A stretch of DNA of 64,000 nucleotides from Anaerolineae bacterium (GCA_023954475.1 JAMLHW010000015.1:62001-126000); one strand, 5' to 3'. Counted from the first letter of the stretch, positions 1 through 9,677 are shown. The notes: a model not told the origin generated them from the letters alone. A program made the numbers and translations.

Positions 1-1
1 G

Positions 2-58
2 CGTCAGGGGAAAGCAATAATCGAAGATTACAGCAACCTGTTTGTGGCAACACAGTAA
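2..58 (+). CDS. C-terminal end of an unidentified protein (partial)
   Basis: The second plus-strand frame stays open from the window edge to a TAA at 56-58 and encodes a protein-like tail ending NLFVATQ. A strong palindromic hairpin follows immediately at 59-88, and the next gene is convergent, which is what the end of a plus-strand gene would look like. Only 18 residues are visible, so no family can be assigned, and an accidental open frame of this length is quite possible. Confidence 0.35.
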   Translation, partial: RQGKAIIEDYSNLFVATQ

Positions 59-88
59 GCGACAACTCAGTTACAACTGACTTGTCGC
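59..88. terminator. Bidirectional hairpin between convergent genes
   Basis: GCGACAA at 59-65 pairs with TTGTCGC at 82-88, and TCAGTT at 67-72 pairs with AACTGA at 75-80, with a C:C mismatch between the two arms. This gives a nearly perfect 30-bp palindrome with a 2-nt loop. It lies between the partial plus-strand gene and the minus-strand gene ending at 140. There is no long T-tract on either side, so it may act as a weak terminator or as a 3'-end stabiliser. Confidence 0.5.
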
Positions 89-139
89 GGTCTTTGTGCT
101 ATGGCCTGCGCCTTTCCAGGGCATGTGGCACAAGAAAAT

Positions 140-1024
140 CTACTTGCGTGCTGACTGCTCCGCAGCAAACATTTCCGGCCACATGAGATAAGAACTGACG
201 AAAAAGCAAACCGCCCCCAACAAGGTAGTAAGCGTCGCCCAAAAGAAAAGGTTATTGCCAATCGGATTAGGCCGTGAAAAGGCGGTAAAAGCAGAGATCA
301 TAAAGAAAACACATCCCAAAAAGTTGCTGACCACAATCCACCAGGTAACATTTTTTAGCTGCCAGCACCAAAAATGATGACAGAATTCCAGCACACCGGC
401 TATGCCGGCAATCAGGAAGAGAATTGAGCCGATGAAGTTAGGAATCCAGGTAAAAATGTCGTAAGCGTACCACTGGAGAGCAAAGAAGCCCATAAAGGTC
501 AAGACGTTAAAGAACAACGTCCCGATAAAAAGGGGAAAAGTAACCCAGAAATCAATGCGATGAGGCTGCCAGGCAAAGTAACGTCGTTTTTTTGTCGGTG
601 ACACACGGCCATTTTCATCCAACGTCTCTGGCGCATTGATTGACTGATAATACGAACAATATCCGGCCGACGTGAAAAATATCGACCCAGAAAAATAGAT
701 AAAGTCGATCAAGTAACTATAAGAAACCCCAACCAAAAGCAGCAAACTGGCAAAGAAAAAATGCCAGGAACCGATCATAAACAATATGGCGATCCACCAG
801 TTTAAAACATGTGGACGCCAAATAAGCAGAGGAGCTCGTTTCTTGTCCTCTGCCCCACTCAATGGGCCAAAGTGCTTGCGGTGCCGCCGTGATGTACGTA
901 CATCCGTCATACCATCGGGCCGCCGATGCGTGATCTTGGTAACAAACGGACCTACATGCTGTGACTCAATATGCTCCCATTCGTCAGAAAAGTGAATGTA
1001 ACCTCGTTTTATCGTTGTCGTCAT
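140..1024 (-). CDS. Multi-pass membrane protein, possibly YrhK-like
   Basis: This 294-residue protein has a polar N-terminal region of about 65 residues containing a basic patch (SRRHRKH), followed by six or more hydrophobic segments grouped in pairs between about residues 70 and 285. The paired short helices rich in Phe and Trp, with repeated LFxxGS/FIGS-type motifs, resemble the YrhK-like two-helix unit used several times. I do not recognise the family with certainty, and no catalytic motif is seen. The start codon of this gene lies 7 bases after the stop of the TRIC-like gene on the same strand, so the two are probably co-transcribed, with this gene last. It ends before a convergent hairpin. 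Base composition looks lower in GC than the genes after 14 kb. Confidence 0.7.
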   Translation of the reverse strand: MTTTIKRGYIHFSDEWEHIESQHVGPFVTKITHRRPDGMTDVRTSRRHRKHFGPLSGAEDKKRAPLLIWRPHVLNWWIAILFMIGSWHFFFASLLLLVGVSYSYLIDFIYFSGSIFFTSAGYCSYYQSINAPETLDENGRVSPTKKRRYFAWQPHRIDFWVTFPLFIGTLFFNVLTFMGFFALQWYAYDIFTWIPNFIGSILFLIAGIAGVLEFCHHFWCWQLKNVTWWIVVSNFLGCVFFMISAFTAFSRPNPIGNNLFFWATLTTLLGAVCFFVSSYLMWPEMFAAEQSARK

Positions 1025-1031
1025 AACGTTA

Positions 1032-1652
1032 TCATCCTACCGGCTTTGTAGTGAGCCAACCCGGCATTCGTAAATCCCAATAGATAGCCGCAGCTCTTAA
1101 ACCAAATATGATAATCATTGCTATCAGCCAGGCAAGCTCAAAGGTCGGTGCAAAAGTTAGCAATACTAGATAGACAAGACTGCCCAGCAAAATAGGCGTT
1201 GCATACAAATCTCTAGTCATCAATAACGTCGGCCTGTCCGTCATAATGTCACGTACCAAACCACCTCCGATACCCGTAATAATCCCCATTATGACAGCAA
1301 TGACCGGCGCATAGCCAAGTCCCAACACTTTGTCAATCGCCTGTATCGTAAATAGTGCAACACCGACCGCATCCAGATACAACAACAATTTCTGAACTTG
1401 AAAAAACGCGCGATAAACAAAAAAAGCAATGAAAGATGCAGCCAATGCCACCCATACATAAATCAATTCACTGACCCAAAAAACAGGGATATTGAGCATC
1501 ATGTCGCGGATCGTGCCGCCCCCGAGCGCTGTCACCACCCCAAACACCATCAGACTGAAAATATCTGCATCTTCACGCAGACCAGCCAACACACCGGTAA
1601 CGGCAAATACGCCAATAGCGGTTAATGTAATCGCATCGCCAAATTCGGTCAT
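1032..1652 (-). CDS. TRIC/UPF0126-family cation channel (YicG-like)
   Basis: This 206-residue integral membrane protein has about seven transmembrane helices. It carries the two diagnostic glycine-rich repeats of the family, ALGGGTIRDM near residue 45 and GIGGGLVRDI near residue 130, which form the internal twofold repeat. Bacterial members of this family (PF03458) are related to trimeric intracellular cation channels that conduct potassium. The frame is open further upstream to 1811, but that extension has no family similarity and runs into the glutamate decarboxylase gene and its terminator. The ATG at 1652, encoding MTEFGDA, is therefore chosen. It lies downstream of gadB on the same strand but is separated from it by a terminator, so it probably has its own promoter or depends on read-through. 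Confidence 0.88.
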   Translation of the reverse strand: MTEFGDAITLTAIGVFAVTGVLAGLREDADIFSLMVFGVVTALGGGTIRDMMLNIPVFWVSELIYVWVALAASFIAFFVYRAFFQVQKLLLYLDAVGVALFTIQAIDKVLGLGYAPVIAVIMGIITGIGGGLVRDIMTDRPTLLMTRDLYATPILLGSLVYLVLLTFAPTFELAWLIAMIIIFGLRAAAIYWDLRMPGWLTTKPVG

Positions 1653-1686
1653 TTTTGGGAGCCAATTCCGATCAAGTTGAATGCCC

Positions 1687-1727
1687 GAAAAAGGTATGGG
1701 GACGCAACATAAAGCGCCCCCACACCT
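1687..1727 (-). terminator. Rho-independent terminator after gadB
   Basis: On the minus strand AGGTGTGGGG pairs with CCCCATACCT (one G:T wobble) around an inner GCG/TGC-containing loop, and TTTTT follows directly. It begins 8 bases after the glutamate decarboxylase stop codon. It lies between gadB and the TRIC-like gene, whose start is at 1652. Confidence 0.8.
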
Positions 1728-1734
1728 CTCTAAT

Positions 1735-3123
1735 TTAATGCTTAAAGCCGCCGCTTTCCTCTTCGGTGAGCGGCACAGAGACCGGGTGCTTGGTGAAGTG
1801 ATTGACCGCATCGACGTAGTCGTTCATCATCAATTGGGCTAAATCCTTACTGAAGCCATGCTTTACCAGGATGCGCTGGATAGCCAGGTCTTGCCGGTTA
1901 GCGGGTAAGGTATAGGCAGGCACCAACCAACCCCTTGTGCGCAGCCGGTCGGCCAGGTCAAACAGGGTGAAGTTGTGATCGACTCCTTCCTTTAGCTTCC
2001 AGGCCAGAGCCGGGATGCCGCCACGGCCGTCATAGATGATCTCAAACGGGCCCAGCTTGCCGATCTCATCGGCCAGCCACTGAGCAACGTCATAGCATGC
2101 CTGATGTATCTTGCGGTAGCCTTCCTTGCCCAAGCGCAAGAAGTTGTAGTACTGGGCGACGATTTGACCACCCGGCCGGGAGAAGTTAAGGGCGAAAGTG
2201 GGCATATTGCCGCCCAGATAATTCACCCAGAAGATCAGGTCCTCAGGCAGGTCTTCCTTGTCGCGCCAGATAACCCAGCCTACGCCCAGTGGCGCCAGGC
2301 CGAATTTGTGGCCGGAGGTGTTGATCGATTTTACCCGCGGCAAGCGGAAATCCCACTCCAAATCGGGATCGACGAACGGGGCCAGGAATCCGCCACTGGC
2401 ACCGTCCACATGAATGTGAATGTCGAGTCCTGTTTCAGCTTGCAGTTTATCCAGAGCGTCGCTCACTTCTTTAACCGGCTCATATTCACAAGTGAATGTG
2501 ACACCTAACGTGGGCACGACGCCGATGGTGTTTTCATCGACCCGTTTCAGGACTTCTTCGGCATTCATGATCAGCCGGTCGCCTTCCATCGGAATCTCAC
2601 GATGCTCGACATCCCAATAGCGGGTGAACTTGTGCCAGCAGATTTGCACCGGCCCGGTGACCAGGTTGGGCTTGTCAATCGGCTTGCCGGCCGCTTTTTG
2701 TCTTTCACGCCATTTCCAGAGCAGGGCCATGCCACCCAGCATGGCCGCTTCGCTGGAACCAGTGGTTGAGGTACCCAACGTGTTTTGGGCATCGGGCGAA
2801 TTCCACAGGCTGGCGAGCATATGCACACAGCGCGATTCCAATTCGGCCGTCTGTGGATACTCGTCCTTATCGATCATGTTCTTGTCAATAGTCAAGTTCA
2901 TGATGTCGTGGATTTCCGGCTCCAGCCAAGTTTGGCAAAACGTCGCCAGGTTTTGTCGGGAGTTGCCATCCAGCATCAACTCATCCTGAATGACCTGGTA
3001 GGCATGGCGCGGGGAGTGTTCCTTTAGCGGAAATGTGTACTTCGGCATGGCGATGGACAAATCGGCCGAAGAATAAATCGAATCCCCTAAAGCTTCTCTA
3101 ACTAATTCTTTTTCGTGTAACAT
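1735..3123 (-). CDS. gadB: Glutamate decarboxylase (PLP-dependent)
   Basis: This 462-residue enzyme converts L-glutamate to 4-aminobutyrate and CO2, consuming a proton, and in many bacteria supports acid resistance or GABA metabolism. The PLP-binding lysine lies in the group II decarboxylase motif NTSGHKFG near residue 275, and the preceding HVDGASGGF supplies the PLP-contacting Asp and Ala. Length fits the GadA/GadB family. The C-terminus ends GGFKH, echoing the E. coli GadB tail whose penultimate His closes the active site at neutral pH, so pH gating may be conserved. The ATG at 3123 is preceded by AAGGAGAA. The longer frame to 3183 has no Shine-Dalgarno sequence and no homologous content. 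No glutamate/GABA antiporter lies beside it, so the acid-resistance role is inferred. Confidence 0.95.
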   Translation of the reverse strand: MLHEKELVREALGDSIYSSADLSIAMPKYTFPLKEHSPRHAYQVIQDELMLDGNSRQNLATFCQTWLEPEIHDIMNLTIDKNMIDKDEYPQTAELESRCVHMLASLWNSPDAQNTLGTSTTGSSEAAMLGGMALLWKWRERQKAAGKPIDKPNLVTGPVQICWHKFTRYWDVEHREIPMEGDRLIMNAEEVLKRVDENTIGVVPTLGVTFTCEYEPVKEVSDALDKLQAETGLDIHIHVDGASGGFLAPFVDPDLEWDFRLPRVKSINTSGHKFGLAPLGVGWVIWRDKEDLPEDLIFWVNYLGGNMPTFALNFSRPGGQIVAQYYNFLRLGKEGYRKIHQACYDVAQWLADEIGKLGPFEIIYDGRGGIPALAWKLKEGVDHNFTLFDLADRLRTRGWLVPAYTLPANRQDLAIQRILVKHGFSKDLAQLMMNDYVDAVNHFTKHPVSVPLTEEESGGFKH

Positions 3124-3296
3124 TTTGTTCTCCTTAACAACGCTATTCCCTAACAAACTCAACAGCCAGACCAATGGCATCATCCGTATTGAATTGTACT
3201 CAGCGGATGTGCAGATTGGCGATGAGCTTGCCAGGAAATACGTTACAACTTAGTCGATTTTTGACTTCACAACACACAGTACGCGGATGTTTAAGC

Positions 3297-3977
3297 TCAG
3301 CTACCTGATCCGCTCAGCAAGGCAGGGATGGTGGGAATATACTCATTCAGAACCCCGTCCATTCCGCCCAGGAATATCTGGACACCAATCGTCAACAAAA
3401 TCAGGCCCATGATCTTCGTCAGTGCCACGAGTCCAGCCGCACCAATCTTGTTTTCGATTGCATCGCCAGACAGAAAGAAGAAGTAGGTCATGACCATGAT
3501 AATCCCAAAACCGACGATCACAGCAGCCAACCCTTCAATTCCATCTGTAGCCGAAAAGGCAATGGCAGTAGATATAACGCCACCACCAGCCAGAATAGGT
3601 GTACCCAGCGGGGATATGGCTTTTTCAAGCTCCTTCTCGCGCGATTTATCAATTTCCTCAGGACTGGCTGACTGTGCGCCATGAGGCTTGCCCATTACCA
3701 TGTGGTAACCGATCACGAAAACCAGGATTCCGGCTCCAAGTTTGAAAGCCGGCAGCGTAACGCCAAACAATTCACCAATGAGTTTACCTGCGGCGGCCAT
3801 GACAACCGCAATTGCAAAGGCAAAAATAGTAGCCCGCCTGGCTACCGCCTTTTTGGTGTCCGCGTCATCACCGGCAGTCATACTCATAAAGATAGGCGTA
3901 TTCGCGAACGGGTTACACATCGCAAAAAACGTGGCTATTGAAGTCGTCAATATCGTCAGAAATGCTGTTGCATCCAT
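3297..3977 (-). CDS. marC: MarC-family integral membrane protein (UPF0056)
   Basis: This 226-residue protein has six predicted transmembrane helices and the MarC-family signature near the N-terminus (FFAMCNPFANTPIF, matching the family xxNPxGxxPxF pattern). A second helix triplet with GTPILAGGG at about residue 125 is the repeat of the same motif (family PLxxPxxxGPG). Despite the historical name, no role in multiple antibiotic resistance is established for the family, and the transported substrate is unknown. The ATG at 3977 follows GGGAGAA at good spacing. The 391-bp region upstream carries a 32-bp element that recurs upstream of the DUF1269 gene at 11034. The gene lies upstream of gadB on the same strand with a 173-bp gap. 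Confidence 0.88.
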   Translation of the reverse strand: MDATAFLTILTTSIATFFAMCNPFANTPIFMSMTAGDDADTKKAVARRATIFAFAIAVVMAAAGKLIGELFGVTLPAFKLGAGILVFVIGYHMVMGKPHGAQSASPEEIDKSREKELEKAISPLGTPILAGGGVISTAIAFSATDGIEGLAAVIVGFGIIMVMTYFFFLSGDAIENKIGAAGLVALTKIMGLILLTIGVQIFLGGMDGVLNEYIPTIPALLSGSGS

Positions 3978-4212
3978 TTTGTTTTTCTCCCTAGTGTACT
4001 TTATGAAATGGCGACATTTTGAGACTGTGTGAATGGCTTACATCAATTTTGATTTGACCATTTTCCTCCTGGTGGGCACTAGGCTGTTCTGCTTCATCGC
4101 TTGCAGTTCGTACCGATTCTTACCTAGCAGTACTCTCTAGAGTCATCGTTTTGTTGAGCAATAAGCTTACAATTCTCTAACGATACTTTATACTTTTACA
4201 CCAACGACATCT

Positions 4213-4246
4213 AGTATCAAAAGTATGTAGAAAAGTTGTATCTATC
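4213..4246 (-). promoter_or_regulatory. Conserved upstream element, copy 1
   Basis: The stretch AGTATCAAAAGTATGTAG followed by AAAAGTTGTATCTATC is nearly identical to 11144-11175. The copies differ at only a few positions over about 32 bp, although the flanking DNA is unrelated. Each copy lies upstream of a minus-strand gene for a membrane or glycine-zipper protein (marC here, 236 bp away). A shared regulator site or unusual promoter is inferred. The rest of the 3978-4368 interval is AT-rich and contains no gene that I can see. Confidence 0.5.
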
Positions 4247-4296
4247 TTCTGAAACACGTTGGGGGACGATTGGCACCGGTTGCATTTCGAGCAACT

Positions 4297-4328
4297 GAAA
4301 AAAAAGAGCCAATCACGATGATTGGCTC
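4297..4328 (-). terminator. Rho-independent terminator of the sulfatase operon
   Basis: A perfect 10-bp stem GAGCCAATCA/TGATTGGCTC with a 3-nt loop is followed on the minus strand by eight T residues. It lies 40 bases after the stop codon of the fused sulfatase and is one of the clearest terminators in the window. Confidence 0.92.
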
Positions 4329-4368
4329 AGTTTCTACAAACGCGAACATGATTTACTCAACAATACTT

Positions 4369-7275
4369 CTACCCTGCGACACCTGCAGCTACTGCGTGAA
4401 TAGCGCCATGTTCATGAAGGCCTATCTCTGCTTCATGGTGGGCAGGTTTCAGGTCAAAGACCACATTCTTAAGTTTTCCAGTGAAAGCATAAGGCGCTTT
4501 GTCCTCATAATCCAGATCAACTACGCCACCATTATCACGACCCATATCCATACCAGCATAGGTAGTGAACAGCATGGCCACGGAATGCGGCATTCGACCT
4601 TCGCCGATTTGCTTATCATTGGCCCATAATGTGACATTGCCCCCAGCCCCCGGTTTTGGCTCGTCAATCTCAAACAGCATTTTCACAGTTACTTCACCAG
4701 TCGGAATTGGCTCAGTAGAGATCTGTCGATAAGTATCAATGCCGAGGAACTGGTATGTGTGAATAAGGTGACCATTCTCATCAACCCACAGTGAAAAGCC
4801 ACCAATAAAGTCAGCGAAGGCGCATAGTACGCCCTCAGCTCCATCCTCTGGTACTTCCAGTTCAGCCTCGATGGCGTAAGAACGGCCATAAATGCGCGGG
4901 ATTACTGTCGTAGACACATTCTGCACATCACCAGCAAAATTGAAGCGCGTTGTTGTATCCATCGGTGGCAGGATGCCAAAGAAAACACACAGACCACCGA
5001 GCAGTGGCAATGCGCGGTTGCGTTCCGCCTCTTGCCAGAATAGATCCTTCAATTCAGCCAGTTTTTCCGGGTTATCGGCCGACAGATTTTTAGCCTGGCT
5101 GAAGTCATCGGGCAGATAGTAGAGTTCCCAGGGATCGTCGTCAGGGTTGTAGCCGCTGCCCGGTTTGAAGCGAGCCAGTGTGGCCGGGGAGAAATCCCAT
5201 GGCAGCTTGTCAAGCCGGGCACAAGCCCACCAACCATCCTTGTAAATGGCGCGGCTGCCATACATTTCAAAGTACTGCACCGTGTGACGTTCCTCTGCAT
5301 CTGCATCACCAAAGGAATAGACAAAGCTGGTGCCGTCCATCGGTTCTTGCTCAATACCGTCAACCACTTTTGGCTCAGGAATTCCGATAGCTTCCAGAAT
5401 GGTCGGCGCGACATCTATGCAGTGCGTAAACTGACTGCGAATTTGACTATCCGGTTTAATGCGGCCTGGCCAAGCGACGACCATCGGATCGCGTGTGCCT
5501 CCCAGGTGGCTGGCCATTTGCTTGCCCCATTGGAAAGGCGTGTTATTGGCATGCGCCCAGGCTGCCGCAAAATGCGGTGCCGTGTATTCACCGCCAAGCT
5601 CCTCAATACCGCCCCACTTCTCGATCAGCGCCAACTGCTCTTCAGCATTGAGCACGATACCATTGAAAAAGGTGGTCTCGTTGAAAGAACCGGTCGTCGT
5701 GCCTTCCATGCTGGCACCGTTGTCACCCCAAATATAGACAATCAGGGTGTTATCCAACTCACCCATCGCTTCGATTTCGTCTATCAACCGGTTTACATTC
5801 CAGTCAGCATTTTCGGAGAAGCCGGCAAAGACTTCCATCTGACGTGCGTATACCTTCTTTTCTGTATCGCTGAGGGTATTCCATGCCGGGTAGGGATCGG
5901 GGCGAGGGGCCAGTTCGGTATCCGGTGGAACAACGCCTAGCTTCTTCTGGCGTTCAAGCGTTCTTTCACGATAAGCATCCCAGCCATCGTCAAATTGGCC
6001 TTTGTACTTGTCTGCCCATTCCCTGCCTACATGATGTGGCGCATGGGTGGCACCAGTGGAGTAATAGAGAAACCAGGGCTTGTTGGCATTGTGAGCGCGG
6101 ACACCGTGGAGCCATTCAATGCTCTTGTCTGTAATGTCGTCGGGGAAGTAATAGAGCTTCCCGTCTTTGCCTTGAGGAACGCCGAGGACGGAGTTATCCT
6201 GGGTAATAATAGGATCATACTGGCCGGCTGCGCCGGTCAGGAATCCCCACCAGTGGTCAAAACCCCATGCCTGCGGCCAATGTTCAAAGGGACCAGATGG
6301 CCCCATTTCGTGGCCCGGGGTCATGTGCCACTTGCCAAAACCAGCAGTGACATAGCCGTTTTCCTTCAAAATGCGGGGGAGTGCTGTGCAACTGCGTGGT
6401 CGGGTACCAGTGTAACCGGGGAATGGCCCAGGGAATTCAGCGATGCCGCCCATGCCGACACGATGATGGTTGCGTCCGGTCAGCATAGCTGCACGAGTTG
6501 GAGAACAAACGGCTGTCACATGGAATGCATTGTACGTCAAGCCCATCTCTTGCACCCGCTCTAAAGCCGGTGTATGAATCTCACCACCGAACGGCTCCGG
6601 ACCGCCGAAACCGGCGTCATCAATGAGAACAAGAAGCACATTGGGTGCGCCGTCGGGGGCCTGCGGCCCTGGGATAAAACTGTAGTCAGCCACTGCTTCG
6701 TCCATGGTACGGGCAATCGCCCCACCAAATTTGCGATCAGGGATAGGCAGTATCGTACGGTCAGGATTAAATTTACCCCGTGCTTCATTCAAAGCCGCTT
6801 TCAACCCTTTAGCGCCACCTTCATCCATTGCAGCCAATGACTTCGCCAATGAGTCATCTAACGCTTGTTGTGCGGAAAGGAGATATTCCTCTTCGACGAT
6901 AGCCAGGATAACAGCTTGGCCTGGTTTGAGGTTATCACCCAGCCCACCTTCCAGACTATCCACAACCTTATGCTTAGCAAACTTGCCCACCACGGCGCCG
7001 GCAGCGGCGCCAACCACCACCGAAGCCAAGAGCGATGGTGCGGCAAGCCCAACAAGCAAGCCAACGCCTCCACCCCAACCAGCGCCTTTCCGACCCAGGT
7101 GATCACCTGTTTCTCTAACAATTATCTGGCCGTTCTGGTCTTTCTGGACAAGGATCATGCCATCGCTTTTGATTACTTTCTGCTTAACCAACTTTGTCAG
7201 TTGGTCGAAATTCTTTTCAGCCGGATCAATCGACTGATAAGCAGCAACGATCACGATATTTTTCTCTTTGCTCAC
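4369..7275 (-). CDS. DUF1269 (glycine-zipper) domain fused to arylsulfatase
   Basis: This 968-residue protein starts with a DUF1269-type stress domain (about residues 1-165) containing a glycine-rich hydrophobic stretch (GWGGGVGLLVGLAAP, then AAAGAVVG). A full type I sulfatase follows from about residue 205 (NVLLVLIDDAGFG metal site). The formylglycine motif is CSPTR, within AVCSPTRAAMLTGR, near residue 257. A C-terminal jelly-roll-like region follows (from about 780). Type I sulfatases hydrolyse sulfate esters, with the Cys matured by a formylglycine-generating enzyme or anaerobic sulfatase-maturating enzyme, neither of which is in this window. There is no signal peptide, whereas most bacterial sulfatases are exported. 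The start is GTG at 7275, preceded by GGAG. It lies 35 bp after the second sulfatase on the same strand, to which it is clearly paralogous. Confidence 0.88.
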   Translation of the reverse strand: MSKEKNIVIVAAYQSIDPAEKNFDQLTKLVKQKVIKSDGMILVQKDQNGQIIVRETGDHLGRKGAGWGGGVGLLVGLAAPSLLASVVVGAAAGAVVGKFAKHKVVDSLEGGLGDNLKPGQAVILAIVEEEYLLSAQQALDDSLAKSLAAMDEGGAKGLKAALNEARGKFNPDRTILPIPDRKFGGAIARTMDEAVADYSFIPGPQAPDGAPNVLLVLIDDAGFGGPEPFGGEIHTPALERVQEMGLTYNAFHVTAVCSPTRAAMLTGRNHHRVGMGGIAEFPGPFPGYTGTRPRSCTALPRILKENGYVTAGFGKWHMTPGHEMGPSGPFEHWPQAWGFDHWWGFLTGAAGQYDPIITQDNSVLGVPQGKDGKLYYFPDDITDKSIEWLHGVRAHNANKPWFLYYSTGATHAPHHVGREWADKYKGQFDDGWDAYRERTLERQKKLGVVPPDTELAPRPDPYPAWNTLSDTEKKVYARQMEVFAGFSENADWNVNRLIDEIEAMGELDNTLIVYIWGDNGASMEGTTTGSFNETTFFNGIVLNAEEQLALIEKWGGIEELGGEYTAPHFAAAWAHANNTPFQWGKQMASHLGGTRDPMVVAWPGRIKPDSQIRSQFTHCIDVAPTILEAIGIPEPKVVDGIEQEPMDGTSFVYSFGDADAEERHTVQYFEMYGSRAIYKDGWWACARLDKLPWDFSPATLARFKPGSGYNPDDDPWELYYLPDDFSQAKNLSADNPEKLAELKDLFWQEAERNRALPLLGGLCVFFGILPPMDTTTRFNFAGDVQNVSTTVIPRIYGRSYAIEAELEVPEDGAEGVLCAFADFIGGFSLWVDENGHLIHTYQFLGIDTYRQISTEPIPTGEVTVKMLFEIDEPKPGAGGNVTLWANDKQIGEGRMPHSVAMLFTTYAGMDMGRDNGGVVDLDYEDKAPYAFTGKLKNVVFDLKPAHHEAEIGLHEHGAIHAVAAGVAG

Positions 7276-7310
7276 TTTGGTTCTCCATTATGCTCACGCA
7301 TCTCTTTAGT

Positions 7311-9677
7311 TTACTGCCGTGCCATTGCCACCCGCAGGCGTTCTTCCGGACTGATCAAGTGATCGTGGTCATCTGCTCCCTGGTCAAGTTGCACCCAGTT
7401 AATGATCCCGTTGAACTTGCTTGTCTCGCTCCGGTAGTCCGGTGTTACCGGTGAGCCGGCTTCGTATCCGACATCACATGTCTCATCCCCCGAGAAGATC
7501 ATCGGTTGGGTGGCAGCCACCTGCCCTTCACCCACTTTCTGCCCGTCAACATAGAGTGTGACATCCCCACCTTTGGCAAGCCCACCGCCTTCGTATTCAA
7601 ACTCCATGCGCAATTGATGTTTGCCGGATGGTAGCTGCGAAGTGGATTCAGTTGTGAACAACTGCACACCAAACAAATTGTAGCAATACTTGAGCTTGCC
7701 CTTCTTGGCATAAAAAGACCAGCCGCCAAATTCGCCACCTTGGGCAATGATGACACCGTTTGCATCTTCAGCGGGCAAGACTACTTCGGCCGTGATCGAG
7801 TGTGATTTATTTTTCAGATTCAAGACGACGTTTTCCCCTAGTCGTCCCATGCCGCTGAAGAGCAACTGCGACGTACCCTGGATCAAGGTCGGACGTCCGG
7901 CCAGATCAGAGTTGAAGCGCTCAACTCGTCGGTCGTCGAGGGGCAATACGTTGTATTTGATACATTCAATCAGAAACTGTCGTTGAAGATCTTCAAGCAT
8001 CTTGGGGTTTTCGCCGGCGATATTATGAGCTTGTGTCCAATCGTCAGGCCCATAAAGTTCCCAAACATCATCCTCAATGGCGGGCAGTTCAGTACCCATC
8101 ATCCAGGGAATGCTGTGACGTGTGACCGCTGTCCAGCCCTTGTGGTAAATACCGCGATTGACGAACATCTCAAAGTACTGAGTCTCGCGTTTTTCCGCTG
8201 CCCCGGCATCATTGAAGCTATAAGCCATGCTCACGCCTTCGTAAGGCTTTTGCTGAATGCCATGTACAAAGGTTGGTTCGGGGAGTCCTGCCGTTTCCAG
8301 TACAGTGGGAGCTATGTCGATCACATGATGGAATTGCGTACGCAATTCGCCTTTTGCATTGATACCGCGTGGCCAGTGGACAATGGTGCCGTTGCGCGTC
8401 CCACCCCAGTGCGACGCCACCTGTTTCGTCCATTGGTATGGCGTGTCCATCGCGTGCGCCCAACCAACCGCATAGTGATTGTACGACGTGGGACTACCGA
8501 ACTCGTTCATCTTGGAGGCCATGAATTCTACTGATTCCATGGCTGAAGCACCATTGAGAGAAAAACTTTCGTTGAAGGTGCCGTTGATTGTTCCCTCGGC
8601 GCTAGCACCATTGTCGCCGATGATGTAATAGATCAACGTATCATCAAGAAGCTCTAAATCTTCTATCGCATCAATAAGGCGTCCTATATGATGATCAGTA
8701 TGCTCCAAGAATGCCGCATAGACTTCCATCTGCCGCACAAGCACGGGCTTTAGATGAGAATCCATCTCATCCCACGCAGGAATCTCTTTAGGACGTGCTG
8801 TCAATTCAGCATCCGGAGGAATCACACCGAGTTCTTTTTGCTGCTCAAAGCTTGCCTCACGCAATTTGTCCCAGCCCTCGTCAAATTTTCCTTTGTACTT
8901 TTCTATCCATTCGGCCGACACGTGATGGGGAGCGTGGGTAGCGCCCGGAGCAAAGTAGACAAAGAAAGGCTTGTCGGGCATGAGGGCTTTCTGCTGCCGA
9001 ATATAGCCGATAGCTTTATCCGCTATGTCTTCAGTAAGGTGGTAGCCTTCTGCAGGCGTTTTGGGTGGTTCAATCGGTGTAGTTCCTTCATACAGTGCAG
9101 GGTACCATTGATTCGTTTCTCCAGCAATGAAACCATAAAAGTACTCAAAGCCGTTGCCGCCGGCCGGCCAGCGATCAAAAGGCCCCATGGGACTGGTTTC
9201 CCAGACAGGCACTTCGTGGCATTTACCAAAGTGAGCTGTGCTATAACCGTTGAGTTTTAGCGTCTCCGCCAACGGGGCACAAGAGTCTGGGCGCATTGAG
9301 TTGTAACCGGGTGCGGACGTGGCCAGCTCAGTGATACCGCCCATGCCGACGGTGTGATGGTTACGTCCAGTGAGCATCGCTGCTCGCGTCGGTGAGCAGA
9401 GCGCGGTCGTGTGGAAGCGGTTGTATTTGAGTCCGTTCTCGGCCAGTTTTTCCGCAGTTGGTGTGTAGCATGGACCACCGAAGGCACTAGATGCACCAAA
9501 ACCGACATCGTCCAGCAAGATGATAAGCACATTTGGAGCGCCCTGCGGTGGCCGAAGTGGCTCGATGGGTGGAAATTTCGACTCAGGGTCTTTGGCATCG
9601 TACTTGACCAGTCCAGTATATGGTCGTTTGGGAATGGGCAATACGGATCGGGTGTGTTTATCGGGTCGGTTGGTCAT
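7311..9677 (-). CDS. Arylsulfatase (type I, formylglycine-dependent)
   Basis: This 788-residue sulfatase has the Asp-Asp metal-binding start NVLIILLDDVGFG near residue 50, the maturation motif CSPTRAAMLTGR near residue 95, and the later metal and active-site segments typical of the family (GKCHEVPVWE, YIIGDNGASAEG, KQVASHWGGTRN). The C-terminal 180 residues form a beta-rich jelly-roll-like domain shared with the neighbouring fused sulfatase. No signal peptide is evident, so the product is predicted to be cytosolic unless exported by another route. The ATG at 9677 follows AAAGGAG. It is the first gene of a two-gene sulfatase operon ending at the terminator at 4297-4328. The pair probably arose by tandem duplication, after which the downstream copy gained the DUF1269 domain. 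The substrate cannot be read from sequence. Confidence 0.92.
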   Translation of the reverse strand: MTNRPDKHTRSVLPIPKRPYTGLVKYDAKDPESKFPPIEPLRPPQGAPNVLIILLDDVGFGASSAFGGPCYTPTAEKLAENGLKYNRFHTTALCSPTRAAMLTGRNHHTVGMGGITELATSAPGYNSMRPDSCAPLAETLKLNGYSTAHFGKCHEVPVWETSPMGPFDRWPAGGNGFEYFYGFIAGETNQWYPALYEGTTPIEPPKTPAEGYHLTEDIADKAIGYIRQQKALMPDKPFFVYFAPGATHAPHHVSAEWIEKYKGKFDEGWDKLREASFEQQKELGVIPPDAELTARPKEIPAWDEMDSHLKPVLVRQMEVYAAFLEHTDHHIGRLIDAIEDLELLDDTLIYYIIGDNGASAEGTINGTFNESFSLNGASAMESVEFMASKMNEFGSPTSYNHYAVGWAHAMDTPYQWTKQVASHWGGTRNGTIVHWPRGINAKGELRTQFHHVIDIAPTVLETAGLPEPTFVHGIQQKPYEGVSMAYSFNDAGAAEKRETQYFEMFVNRGIYHKGWTAVTRHSIPWMMGTELPAIEDDVWELYGPDDWTQAHNIAGENPKMLEDLQRQFLIECIKYNVLPLDDRRVERFNSDLAGRPTLIQGTSQLLFSGMGRLGENVVLNLKNKSHSITAEVVLPAEDANGVIIAQGGEFGGWSFYAKKGKLKYCYNLFGVQLFTTESTSQLPSGKHQLRMEFEYEGGGLAKGGDVTLYVDGQKVGEGQVAATQPMIFSGDETCDVGYEAGSPVTPDYRSETSKFNGIINWVQLDQGADDHDHLISPEERLRVAMARQ

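Noticed and set aside
1653-1811. N-terminal extension of the TRIC-like protein
   Set aside because: The extension overlaps the end of gadB and its terminator and has no similarity to the family.
5284-5940. 218-residue plus-strand frame within the fused sulfatase gene
   Set aside because: It is fully antisense to a strongly conserved sulfatase domain and has no gene signals.
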